Origin: CAZPXZ01 sp965219495 | GTDB lineage: Bacteria; Pseudomonadota; Alphaproteobacteria; Rhodobacterales; CAZPXZ01 | Assembly: GCA_965219495.1 (NCBI GenBank) | Contig: OZ244777.1 | Location: forward strand, 62,001 to 126,000 | Length of the DNA stretch: 64,000 nucleotides | Direction: 5' to 3' | Shown here: positions 45,343 through 53,826 of the stretch, one piece after another | How the letters are laid out: each line of letters starts with the position of its first letter | Numbering within the stretch: the first letter of the stretch is position 1 | Notes under the pieces: generated by a model | The model's database searches: none | What the model saw: the letters and a program-made list of their open reading frames with translations, nothing else | Told to the model about the DNA's origin: nothing | Made by a program: the position numbers and the translations under genes

Positions 45343-46896
45343 CTAGCGTTCGCGCCAGTCGCCGATTTGCTCTACCGCATCGGCGACCCGCAGAACGGTC
45401 TGCTCGTCGAGATGCCGGCCGACGACCTGAAGGCCGATGGGTAGTCCATCTTCCATTCCACACGGAACGCTGATCGCAGGATGGCCGGTAACCCCAAACT
45501 GGCAAGTATTTCCGATCATCTGCATCGCAAAGGCAATCTTGTCTCCGATGCCGCAGTCGACCGGCGGAATAGGTGTCGCGCGAAACGGGGTGGTCGGAAG
45601 GACAAGCACGTCATGGTCGGCCAGTGCTTGATCATAAGCTGCACATAGCCGGGACCGGAGGTTTTGGCCGATGGCGTAGTAGCGGCCGTGAGTCGTGCGG
45701 CGCAAGTGCTCGCCCAGCAGCAGGATGCCTTTGAACGCCGGCGAAAGATCATCCGGGCGCGCGTTCAGAGCTGCTCCGTGAAACTCGGCGAGCTGCCGGT
45801 TGTAGTAGCCGAGCCAGTTGGTGCCCACGAAGTTTCCCTGGATCATGAACTGGGCCGCGCCTTCGGTATAAAAGCCGTAAAAAATGCGCAGTCCGTCATA
45901 GTGCATGGGGACGGAAACTTCGGTCACTGTGGCACCCGTTCGCTCGAGTTCGGCGGCAGCGGCGCGGACCTTCTCGTCGACGACTTCTTCGCTTCCCGGA
46001 AGGCCGATATCAGGCCAAACGTCTTGCCCAAATCCCTCCCGGAGCAAGGCGATGCGGAGCCCTTTCACGCCGCGGCCGACCGCGCGCGTGTAGTCGGTTT
46101 CTTCCGGTTTCACACCTCGTGTCCGTGGGTCAAACGGGTCTGGACCGGCGATCGCGGAAAGCATGGACGCGACATCTGCGACAGTGTTCGCCATCGGGCC
46201 AATATGGTCGAGAGTCATTTCAATCGTGACAACGCCTGTATAGGGGACCAGCCCGTACGTCGGTTTTAGACCCACAACGCCACTCCAAGAGGCGGGAATG
46301 CGGATCGAACCACCCTGATCCCCGCCGATTGCCAGATCGATCTCCCCGGCGGCCAATGCCGCGGCGCTGCCGTTCGAAGAACCTCCCGGTGCGTGCGTTG
46401 GCTTCCGAGGATTTCGCACGGTAGCAAGCGGGCTGTTGGTCTCGATTGCGTCGCCGGCGCCGTCATTCACCGTGGTCTTGCCGAGAATGTTGGCGCCCGA
46501 ATCCAGCAGGCGAGTCACCACGGTCGCGTCCACCGTGGGAATGAACCCTTCGAGCAGGCGCCCGCCGTTGATCATGGGAACTCCGGATACGCATACCGTA
46601 TCCTTGATTCCAACCCGCTTCCCGGCCAGCGGGCCACCGGGGGCTCCTCTTATATCGGTGCGCCAGAACCAGGCATTGTAAGGATTCTCCTCTCGCGATG
46701 GCCGGTAGCCTTTGTCGCGTGGATACTTGACTGGAGGTACAACCTCCTCTTGCATCTCCATCCACCGAAAGACTCGGTAGGCGCCCGCCATCATCGCGTG
46801 GTAGGAGGAGAATTCTTCTTCACCCAGCCGCATTCCAAGGCTCTTGGCAATCTCGTTGATTTGTTCACGACTCGGTGCGCTGACAGCGGACGACAT
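45343..46896 (-). CDS. Amidase signature enzyme, enantioselective-amidase type (A)
   Basis: 517 residues. The Lys-Ser-Ser triad regions are present: GIKDTVCVSGVPM (Lys), PGGSSNGSAAALAAG (cis-Ser) and GGDQGGSIRIPASW (nucleophile Ser). The ENPYNAWFWRTDIRG segment near residue 70 and about 65 extra N-terminal residues resemble the Rhodococcus enantioselective amidase that follows nitrile hydratase. No nitrile hydratase is present here. It hydrolyses an amide to acid and ammonia, exact substrate unknown. Paralogue B lies 68 bases upstream. Confidence 0.9.
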   Translation of the reverse strand: MSSAVSAPSREQINEIAKSLGMRLGEEEFSSYHAMMAGAYRVFRWMEMQEEVVPPVKYPRDKGYRPSREENPYNAWFWRTDIRGAPGGPLAGKRVGIKDTVCVSGVPMINGGRLLEGFIPTVDATVVTRLLDSGANILGKTTVNDGAGDAIETNSPLATVRNPRKPTHAPGGSSNGSAAALAAGEIDLAIGGDQGGSIRIPASWSGVVGLKPTYGLVPYTGVVTIEMTLDHIGPMANTVADVASMLSAIAGPDPFDPRTRGVKPEETDYTRAVGRGVKGLRIALLREGFGQDVWPDIGLPGSEEVVDEKVRAAAAELERTGATVTEVSVPMHYDGLRIFYGFYTEGAAQFMIQGNFVGTNWLGYYNRQLAEFHGAALNARPDDLSPAFKGILLLGEHLRRTTHGRYYAIGQNLRSRLCAAYDQALADHDVLVLPTTPFRATPIPPVDCGIGDKIAFAMQMIGNTCQFGVTGHPAISVPCGMEDGLPIGLQVVGRHLDEQTVLRVADAVEQIGDWRER

Positions 46897-46964
46897 TTTC
46901 TCTCCCTCGGTTCAGTTCGGAAATAGTGGATTTGAAGGTGTCGGTGTTTCAGCGCTACAGCAAC

Positions 46965-48515
46965 TTACATGTTGCGCCAATCCCCCAGTTTCTCGACGGC
47001 ATCAGCGGCTCGAATGACTGTGATGTCGTCGAGGTAGCGGCCGATGAATTGCAGTCCGATCGGGAGGTTGTCCTCGACTCCGCAGGGCACACTGATTGCG
47101 GGTTGGCCGGTGATCGCCATCTGACAGGTGTTTCCAATCATTTGCATGGCATACGCTACGCTTTGATCTGGCGGTAAGGAAGCGGGAGGAACGGGCGTGG
47201 CGCGAAACGGAACTGTCGGCATAGCAAGTACATCGTAGCGGGCGAGAACGCTGTCATAGGCTTCACCGATCGTCTGCCGCAGGTTTTGGGCCCGTGCGTA
47301 GTAGCGTCCGTGAAAACGCTCACGCAGGTACTGAGACGCAATCAGCGTGGATTTGCGCGCCGGGGAAAGGCGGTCGGGATCTTTCCGCCACGACTTCCCA
47401 TAGGCTTCCATCAATCCCGTATTGTAGTACCCGAGGAATCCGTACCCGACCGAGTTGGCCAAGATCATTTCCGCATTGCCTTCGAAGTACATCGCATTGA
47501 AGACATGCACGGCCTGCAGATGTTCCGGTAAGGATATCTGATCGACGACCGCGCCATTCCGTTCCAGCGCGGCAATGGCGGCTCGAACCTTGCGATCCAC
47601 GATTTCTTCGCTTCCCGGCAGTTCGAGAATTTCCCAAGGTTCGTGGGCGAATCCCTCGCGAACCACGGCAATTCGCAGCCCTTTCGCGCCTTGTCCGATT
47701 GCTGTCAGATAATCGACTTCTTGCGGAAAAATTCCACGCTGGCGAGGATCGAGCGGGTCCGGACCTGCCAGCACCTTGAGAGCTCGCGCCAAGGTTTCGA
47801 CGTCATTTGCCATTGGGCCGAGAGCGACCATGGTTCTGTCGCTTCCCATGACGCCCGTGTAGGGAACCAAGCCATAGGACGGCCGGAGGCCGACCACGCC
47901 GCTCCATGACGCCGGGATGCGTACCGAGCCGCCCTGGTCCGTGCCAAGCGCAAGGTCAATGTCACCCGCCGCCAGCGCGGCGGCGCTGCCGCTAGAGGAT
48001 CCACCCGGCGCGTGTGTCGGCTTCCGTGGATTGCGCACCGTTACAAATGGGCTGTTGTCCTCAAAGTCATCGAGACCGGCGCCGTCGGAGGCCGTGGTCT
48101 TCCCAAGTATGGTCGCGCCGGCGTCGAGCAATCGGGATACTGCGGTGGCGTCGATATCGGGGATGTATCCGGCATCGTCTCTGCCGGTAAGCATCGGTAT
48201 GCCCGCCACACAGATGATGTCCTTGATCCCGGCACTGATTCCCGACAACGAACCCGCGGAGTCGCCGTGGATTTCTGTTCGCCAGTACCAGGCGTTGTAG
48301 GGATTCTCCGAGCGCGGCGGCCGAACTCCGGGCGGCCGATCATATCTGACTTCGGGATGGAAGGGTTCGAGATGTTCGGTGTGCCGACAAGAGTGAAGCG
48401 CTGCGCGGACCAAGCGACAGTATGCGTCCGCCTCCGAATTGTCGAGCGTTATGCCGAAGTGGTGCGCGAGATCAGCCACCTCTTCCGGAGTCGGTTCGAG
48501 GGGTTCCGAGGCCAT
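46965..48515 (-). CDS. Amidase signature enzyme, enantioselective-amidase type (B)
   Basis: 516 residues from the ATG at 48515; the frame opens 55 codons earlier inside the racemase gene. Triad regions: GIKDIICVAGIPM, PGGSSSGSAAALAAG and GTDQGGSVRIPASW. It shares the ENPYNAWYWRTEI segment, the PRKPTHAPGGSS stretch and overall length with amidase A, so the two arose by tandem duplication. Sequence differences at the N and C termini suggest different substrates or enantiomers. Seven bases separate it from the upstream racemase gene. Confidence 0.9.
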   Translation of the reverse strand: MASEPLEPTPEEVADLAHHFGITLDNSEADAYCRLVRAALHSCRHTEHLEPFHPEVRYDRPPGVRPPRSENPYNAWYWRTEIHGDSAGSLSGISAGIKDIICVAGIPMLTGRDDAGYIPDIDATAVSRLLDAGATILGKTTASDGAGLDDFEDNSPFVTVRNPRKPTHAPGGSSSGSAAALAAGDIDLALGTDQGGSVRIPASWSGVVGLRPSYGLVPYTGVMGSDRTMVALGPMANDVETLARALKVLAGPDPLDPRQRGIFPQEVDYLTAIGQGAKGLRIAVVREGFAHEPWEILELPGSEEIVDRKVRAAIAALERNGAVVDQISLPEHLQAVHVFNAMYFEGNAEMILANSVGYGFLGYYNTGLMEAYGKSWRKDPDRLSPARKSTLIASQYLRERFHGRYYARAQNLRQTIGEAYDSVLARYDVLAMPTVPFRATPVPPASLPPDQSVAYAMQMIGNTCQMAITGQPAISVPCGVEDNLPIGLQFIGRYLDDITVIRAADAVEKLGDWRNM

Positions 48516-48522
48516 ACACTGG

Positions 48523-49323
48523 CTAGGCGGCTTTGACGCGTTCGCGAATTTCGCCAACGGTAAACAAGGCTCCGACCGGTGGCTCGCCGCTGAAAAGATT
48601 GAAGGTCCGAACTTCGCTAGAGGGCGGCGCCTTGCTGCTACCCATGCGGCTCGGGCGCCATCCGAATTTTTGTGCGCCATCGGCCACCATTTCGGCGTAC
48701 TTGATGGCGGCCGGTATCGCCTCGAGAACCGGCACTCTCAGTTCTTCCTGCATTCGGTCGGAGAAACCGTACTCGGCAGTGCAGCCGAGAATCAGGACCT
48801 CGGCTCCGTCTTCGTCCACACAGCGCCTTCCCAGCGCAATCAGGCGTTCTGCGGAATCTGCTCGGGACTGAAAATCGTGTACGGAGAGATCGGCGGCGCG
48901 CATCGATACCATGCGGTCCCGGTGTCCATAGTATCGTACGTTTGCCGACATCCTATTGATCCATTTGCGCTTGCCGACGATCACGGAAAACGTATTGCCG
49001 AGCACGCTGGCGATAGCGGTCGTGGCCTGACAGGGGCCAATCACCACGGCGCCTTGCGACACTTCACGAAATTCACGAAGAGCAATATCGTAATATCCGC
49101 CGCTGACAATCGCTTCATACTTTCCGGCCAAGGAATGGACGATATGAGTTAGGTCCCCGACGACAGATGCCTCGTAGCTGTGATACTCGAGGTGGGTTGG
49201 ACGGTCGTCGGGCAGGCAAACAAAATCGACCACCGTGCCGGGACTGCGGGCGCGTTCGATAATCTGCGTCATGCCCTGCACATAGGCTGTGCCCCCGGTG
49301 GGGCTGATGTAAAGTATACGCAC
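48523..49323 (-). CDS. Aspartate/glutamate/hydantoin racemase family protein
   Basis: 266 residues, starting at a GTG (49323) after a weak AAGGTGAG site. Asp/Glu racemase fold: MRILYISPTGGTAYVQGM, then SGGYYDIALREF, IGPCQATTAIAS (first catalytic Cys region) and EVLILGCTAEYGF (second Cys). Both cysteines are present. Relatives include hydantoin racemase and maleate isomerase. As the promoter-proximal gene of the amidase-transporter run it may interconvert enantiomers before amide hydrolysis. The C-terminal 40 residues are polar and unlike the family core. Confidence 0.8.
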   Translation of the reverse strand: MRILYISPTGGTAYVQGMTQIIERARSPGTVVDFVCLPDDRPTHLEYHSYEASVVGDLTHIVHSLAGKYEAIVSGGYYDIALREFREVSQGAVVIGPCQATTAIASVLGNTFSVIVGKRKWINRMSANVRYYGHRDRMVSMRAADLSVHDFQSRADSAERLIALGRRCVDEDGAEVLILGCTAEYGFSDRMQEELRVPVLEAIPAAIKYAEMVADGAQKFGWRPSRMGSSKAPPSSEVRTFNLFSGEPPVGALFTVGEIRERVKAA

Positions 49324-49946
49324 GCTATTTTCTCACCTTGCCTCGGTCGAAAGCTATCACAATCGCGCTTCTGTCGCCATTCTGAAGGCATGCGAGAGAT
49401 TTTTCCCGGGCGGCAGGGCACAGCAGCGTGCAACCGATCTGAGACATATCACGATGGCCGGTTCGTCTCTGCAGCCAAACTTGTGCGAAGCCATTCAACT
49501 CTTCCGTCCCGGTCATCTCACCTGCGGGCGGTGTTGAGAATTTGCAATTGAGGACCACCTACAGAATACCCCGCTGGGTGAGCGCATTCCAGACTATTCG
49601 GGGACATGGGTAGCGTTAGGGATGTCTCAAGCCATTGCGTCTTGTTCTGTGCGAGAAACGACAAGGATTGTACGAACACACCTTTCGATTCAGAGGACCT
49701 ACGGCGAATGTCTCCGATGGGCCAAGTGTATTGGAAACTCCCCGAAAAACTCGAAACATCCTGCCGGCAATCAGGGAAACTAGCGACCGGCTCGGATGTC
49801 ACACCTTGGTAGCCGCAGACCGGAAAAGGTAAACAACTGGCCTTCGGTCAGATCCGCTGACTGACACAAGCGTTTTACAGCACGGTTATTTTGTCGAGAG
49901 GATGATCTGTTCCAAGTCCGACTGCAGCCGCTCTCGAATCGGTCGA
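49324..49946. other. Unassigned stretch between two catabolic operons
   Basis: About 620 bases, lower in GC than its flanks. Small overlapping frames on both strands (49325-49558 minus, 49518-49802 minus, 49606-49812 plus) show no recognisable domain. The promoter for the racemase-amidase-transporter run should lie in its first 150 bases; the remainder may be decayed DNA. Confidence 0.45.
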
Positions 49947-50954
49947 CTATTCTTCGCGGTGGGCCTTCAGGTATGCGACGATCAGGCACAGTTGTTCGAA
50001 CAGGATGGCCGTTGCGTTGAGCGCGGTAATCTGGTTGGGATTGTCCTTTGTGGGGACCATGCAGACGACATCGGCGCCGATCACGTTCAGTCCCCGCATG
50101 CCCTGGAGGATTCCGATCGCTTCGTGCATCTGGAACCCAGTATCGGGCACGAGGGCGGCGACCGCTGGCGCGACGGTCGGGTCGAGAGCATCGAGGTCGA
50201 AAGAGATGTAGAGCGGCGCGTCCCCGACGCGCTCGCGGATGATCTCGACGGTCTTGGCGACGCCGAGTTCCCGGAACTCTTCGAAAGGAATCACCTGATA
50301 GCCCAGCCGTTCGCTCGACCTCCGCCAATCGAGCGAATAGGTGTGTCCGCGGATACCGAGCTGTATGCTTTTTGCCGTGTCGATGTGCCCCTCGGTGGCG
50401 ATGTAACTGGCCCAATGGGCGGCCGAACGCACCGAACCGAGCCAGTGCGGAAGGTGATCGTAGGTGTCTGTGTGGGCATCGATCTGAAGCAGTGCGGCCC
50501 TTTGCCCTGCACTCAATTTCGCCTCAGAACCGGTGATCGCCTTCACGATCGGACCGGTTATGGAATGGTCGCCGCCAATCGTGACCGGGTGCACGCCCGC
50601 TGCATCCAAAGACCTGTAGTACACTTCAATATCGCGCACGGATAGGTCGTTGACCATCGCCCTGGGCAGCAACACGTCGCCCAAGTCGTGAATTCGGCAT
50701 TCCTCCCAGGGCGAGAACTGAAATGTACCGTGAACGCGGCGCAATTGGCCCGAGACATTGCGAACCGCCCTCGGTCCGAGATGCTGATCGCGTTCGTTGG
50801 CGCCATTGCCGGAACTGTGGGGAACGCCGACCAAGGCGATGTCGCATTGCTCGACGTCTTCGTTGTGGGGACAGCCGAACAGGGTGGGAACCCCCCACCA
50901 GTAGAGGTTTCCCAGGAAAGTCTTCTCGTCTCCGGTTAGATCGTGGTTATCCAT
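49947..50954 (-). CDS. Ureohydrolase (agmatinase/guanidinobutyrase family)
   Basis: 335 residues of the arginase fold, which hydrolyses a guanidino group to urea and an amine using two Mn or Ni ions. All metal motifs are canonical: TIGGDHSITG, LQIDAHTDTYDH and ISFDLDALDP. The N terminus (FGCPHNEDVEQCDIALVGVPHS) and ERDQHLGPRAVRN are typical of proteobacterial agmatinase/guanidino-acid hydrolases. Substrate candidates are agmatine, 4-guanidinobutyrate or guanidinopropionate; sequence alone does not decide. It is downstream of a polar amino-acid ABC importer on the same strand. Confidence 0.9.
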   Translation of the reverse strand: MDNHDLTGDEKTFLGNLYWWGVPTLFGCPHNEDVEQCDIALVGVPHSSGNGANERDQHLGPRAVRNVSGQLRRVHGTFQFSPWEECRIHDLGDVLLPRAMVNDLSVRDIEVYYRSLDAAGVHPVTIGGDHSITGPIVKAITGSEAKLSAGQRAALLQIDAHTDTYDHLPHWLGSVRSAAHWASYIATEGHIDTAKSIQLGIRGHTYSLDWRRSSERLGYQVIPFEEFRELGVAKTVEIIRERVGDAPLYISFDLDALDPTVAPAVAALVPDTGFQMHEAIGILQGMRGLNVIGADVVCMVPTKDNPNQITALNATAILFEQLCLIVAYLKAHREE

Positions 50955-51226
50955 TGTTGTCGTTTTCGCGCGTTGTCACCCTTTGGCGAGTTGGCCTCCA
51001 AGAACTCTATGGCTAATTCCGACCGGAGATCACTTTACCGGACAAGTCGCAGAAGTGATGGAATCCAATGCATGGATCCGAGCAAAGCGCAGTTGCTTGC
51101 AATTGTCGGCGGGCGAAATCCAAGTGGAGCGCGAGATGCATGGAAAGATCCGTTGCGTCCACGCATTCCTGCAATGACCCCGGTGCATCGGGGGTGGGAC
51201 GCCCCCCGAGTTCACCGGTCGCCGGG

Positions 51227-52036
51227 TCAGTTCAGGATGCTTCGGATTGGATCGGCAGGCGACGGATCGAAGCCGATCAAGTCTTCAACCAGACTCCCGA
51301 AAGTTCCGTCGGCCACCATCTCGGCCCTTGCCGCGTTGATTGCGCTCACCAGGTTCGGCTTGGCTTTCTTGACGGCCCATCCGAGTTGATAGGGAATATG
51401 CAATTCGTCGGTCCAGCGCAGGGGCATTTTCGACACCTGAATTGCGTAGGCTGCGGCGATAGAATCCATGACCGCGCCGTCAATCCGCCTGTTCACGGTA
51501 TCCTGCATCACCCCGACATCGGATGGGTAGTGTCTTACTTCGGCACCCCAACCTTCAGCCAAAGGCACGAAAATTGACGCCGTGATCACGCCAATGGACT
51601 TCCCCTCGGCGTCGGCAGAAGATTGAATCGTTGAATCCTGGTGCACGATCAACCGTGCGCCCGACTCGACCCAGCCGTCGCAAAACGTGACGCTCTTTTG
51701 CCGTTCCTCGGTGATACCCATTGCGCTTCCGACGACATCGTACTTGTCCGCCAATAGCGCTACCAGCATGGATTCCCACTTGATGACGACGGGCTTGTAG
51801 TTCAGGCCCAGCCTCCCGCAGATTTCCCTCATGGCCCGCATTTCAAGCCCGTCGAGCGTGCCATCATCCTTGGTGAAGCTGAATGGCGGATACACTCCCT
51901 CGGTCGCCGAACTCAACTCCCCAGGCACCAACAGTTCAAGTTCGTCGGCGAATGCCGGACGGCGCATGACCCACGGCAACGCAAGCGTGGTCGCTACGGC
52001 TGCTGAACTCTTCCGGATAAACTCACGTCGTTTCAT
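51227..52036 (-). CDS. Polar amino-acid ABC transporter substrate-binding protein (SBP family 3)
   Basis: 269 residues. The N terminus KRREFIRKSSAAVATTLALP has a twin-arginine motif (RREFIRK), so export folded through Tat is likely, with cleavage near AFAD. The mature part follows the SBP_bac_3 pattern: GVYPPFSFTKDDGTLDGLEM, then YDVVGSAMGITEERQKSVTF. The ligand is probably a basic or guanidino compound, given the flanking ureohydrolases; this is inference. It is followed after about 270 bases by the ureohydrolase gene. Confidence 0.88.
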   Translation of the reverse strand: MKRREFIRKSSAAVATTLALPWVMRRPAFADELELLVPGELSSATEGVYPPFSFTKDDGTLDGLEMRAMREICGRLGLNYKPVVIKWESMLVALLADKYDVVGSAMGITEERQKSVTFCDGWVESGARLIVHQDSTIQSSADAEGKSIGVITASIFVPLAEGWGAEVRHYPSDVGVMQDTVNRRIDGAVMDSIAAAYAIQVSKMPLRWTDELHIPYQLGWAVKKAKPNLVSAINAARAEMVADGTFGSLVEDLIGFDPSPADPIRSILN

Positions 52037-52096
52037 GAAGATCTCCCTTTCTCGCTCATCACTATTCTTGCTAGTTCTCCAAACATTGCACTGTCT

Positions 52097-52765
52097 TCAG
52101 ATATGCAATTTGTACCGCCTCTCATGCCAGGACGCAAACTGACTGAGCATTGTTGTCATTGCCAGATACAGTATCGCTGCAGCGATGTAGAAATCGAATG
52201 GTCGAAACGTGGTAGCGATGGCCATCTGTGTGAAGAGCGTAAGTTCGAGAACGGTAATCGTAGAAAGCAGAGATGTGTTCTTCAGTGTGTTGATGGCTTC
52301 ATTCGTGAGCGCGGGAACGATGATCCTCACCACCTGGGGCAGGATGATGCGTCTCATCATGAGAATTGGCCCCATTCCAAGAGCTTGGGCGGACTCGCCT
52401 TGTCCACTTGGAATTGCCGCGAGTCCCGAGCGGAACACCTCGGCGACGTACGCGCCGCTACCGATGGAGAGTGCAACGACGCCCGCCACAAACGGTGAAA
52501 ATACCAGACCGAATTGGGGCAGCGCGAAATAGATGATGAATATCTGTATCAGCGAGGGCGTTCCGCGCATGAACCAGATGTAGAATTTGCAAGGATAGCT
52601 AAGAACGCCAAACTGCGAGTTCTTGCCCAACGCCGCGAACAGTCCCAGGACCCAGCTGAAGACGATGGAAAGCAGGGCGACCTCCATTACGATTACGCAG
52701 GAATACAATAGCCCGGGCCCATACTTTCCGTAGGAGTTCCAATATTCGATAAAGCTGCTTTCCAT
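52097..52765 (-). CDS. Polar amino-acid ABC transporter permease
   Basis: 222 residues of the HisM/GlnP family with about five membrane segments. WFMRGTPSLIQIFIIYFALP is the family signature of the N-terminal half, and ESAQALGMGPILMMRRIILP is the ATPase-contacting loop. Only one permease gene is present, so a homodimer is expected. It lies between the ATPase and binding-protein genes on the minus strand. Confidence 0.91.
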   Translation of the reverse strand: MESSFIEYWNSYGKYGPGLLYSCVIVMEVALLSIVFSWVLGLFAALGKNSQFGVLSYPCKFYIWFMRGTPSLIQIFIIYFALPQFGLVFSPFVAGVVALSIGSGAYVAEVFRSGLAAIPSGQGESAQALGMGPILMMRRIILPQVVRIIVPALTNEAINTLKNTSLLSTITVLELTLFTQMAIATTFRPFDFYIAAAILYLAMTTMLSQFASWHERRYKLHI

Positions 52766-52798
52766 GGCAGAATCCCTCGTGTGTCGCGTCTTGCGATC

Positions 52799-53596
52799 CT
52801 AAAGGTGGTGAAGAACACGGCTCAGAAATTCGCCGGTCCGTTCGTTGCGCGGATGCGAAAGAAGTTCCTGGGAAGGTCCCATCTCGGCGATTTCGCCGTC
52901 GTGGAAGAAGGCCGTGCGCTGGCTGACATGGCGCGCAAATCCCATCTCGTGGGTTACGACAAGCATCGTCATCCCCTGTTGCGCAAGTGACATCATGAGA
53001 TCCAGCACCTCGCCCACCAGTTCCGGGTCTAGGGCCGAGGTCACTTCGTCGAACAACATCATCTTGGGATCCATGGCAAGTGCCCGGACAATCGCCACCC
53101 GTTGTTGCTGGCCGCCCGACAGTCTGTTCGGATACTCGTTGCGCTTTTCCGCGAGACCGATGCTCGCCAGGAACGCTTCCCCTTGCGCTAGGGCATCGGC
53201 GTACGGGATCCGCTTTACCTTGACCGGCGCTTCAATGACGTTCTCCAGCACCGTCTTGTGCGGCCATAAGTTGTAACTTTGGAACACCATGCCAATCGAC
53301 GTTCGCAAGACCTTGAGCGCCCCTGCACCCCTCCATAGCGTGCCGTGGCGCCGATAGTCGACGGGTTTACCGTCGAAGATGATCTTTCCGGATGACGGCG
53401 TCTCGAGAAGGTTGACACAACGCAACAGTGTGCTCTTGCCCGACCCACTGGCCCCGATGATCGCGATCACCTCCCCTTGCTGGACGGTAAGGGAGATTCC
53501 CTTCAGCACCTCGGTTTCGCCAAACGACTTTCGGATGTCCGCGAGCCGCAATAGATCACCGCGTGTTTCACTGGATTCAGTTGGGTGCGATACCAT
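52799..53596 (-). CDS. Polar amino-acid ABC transporter ATPase
   Basis: 265 residues from the ATG at 53596; an in-frame ATG 99 bases upstream is less family-like. Walker A GASGSGKSTLLRCVN, Q-loop FQSYNLWPH, signature RLSGGQQQRVAIVRALA and Walker B KMMLFDEVTSALDPELVG. The F-D-E-V-T Walker B is the usual form for this subfamily. It heads the minus-strand operon of importer plus ureohydrolase and is divergent from the second ureohydrolase gene at 53827. Confidence 0.93.
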   Translation of the reverse strand: MVSHPTESSETRGDLLRLADIRKSFGETEVLKGISLTVQQGEVIAIIGASGSGKSTLLRCVNLLETPSSGKIIFDGKPVDYRRHGTLWRGAGALKVLRTSIGMVFQSYNLWPHKTVLENVIEAPVKVKRIPYADALAQGEAFLASIGLAEKRNEYPNRLSGGQQQRVAIVRALAMDPKMMLFDEVTSALDPELVGEVLDLMMSLAQQGMTMLVVTHEMGFARHVSQRTAFFHDGEIAEMGPSQELLSHPRNERTGEFLSRVLHHL

Positions 53597-53826
53597 GATA
53601 CATTGCTTTCTGGATGGGTCTGGCGACCGCCTATCGGGCGCCAGCGGGCGTATGAGCATGGCGAAGTAGGCGCGAGGGATCGTAGCCGGTTTCACGTGTC
53701 TCCCTTCGCAATCGGAGTATGACTGGCCCGCCCGGCGGCGGCTGATTTATTAGCTATAGTCGCTTCCGATCTGTCAAGCATGGCCGGTCGCGAGGATCGT
53801 TCGCGGCGCGCTACAGGGAGAAAGCG

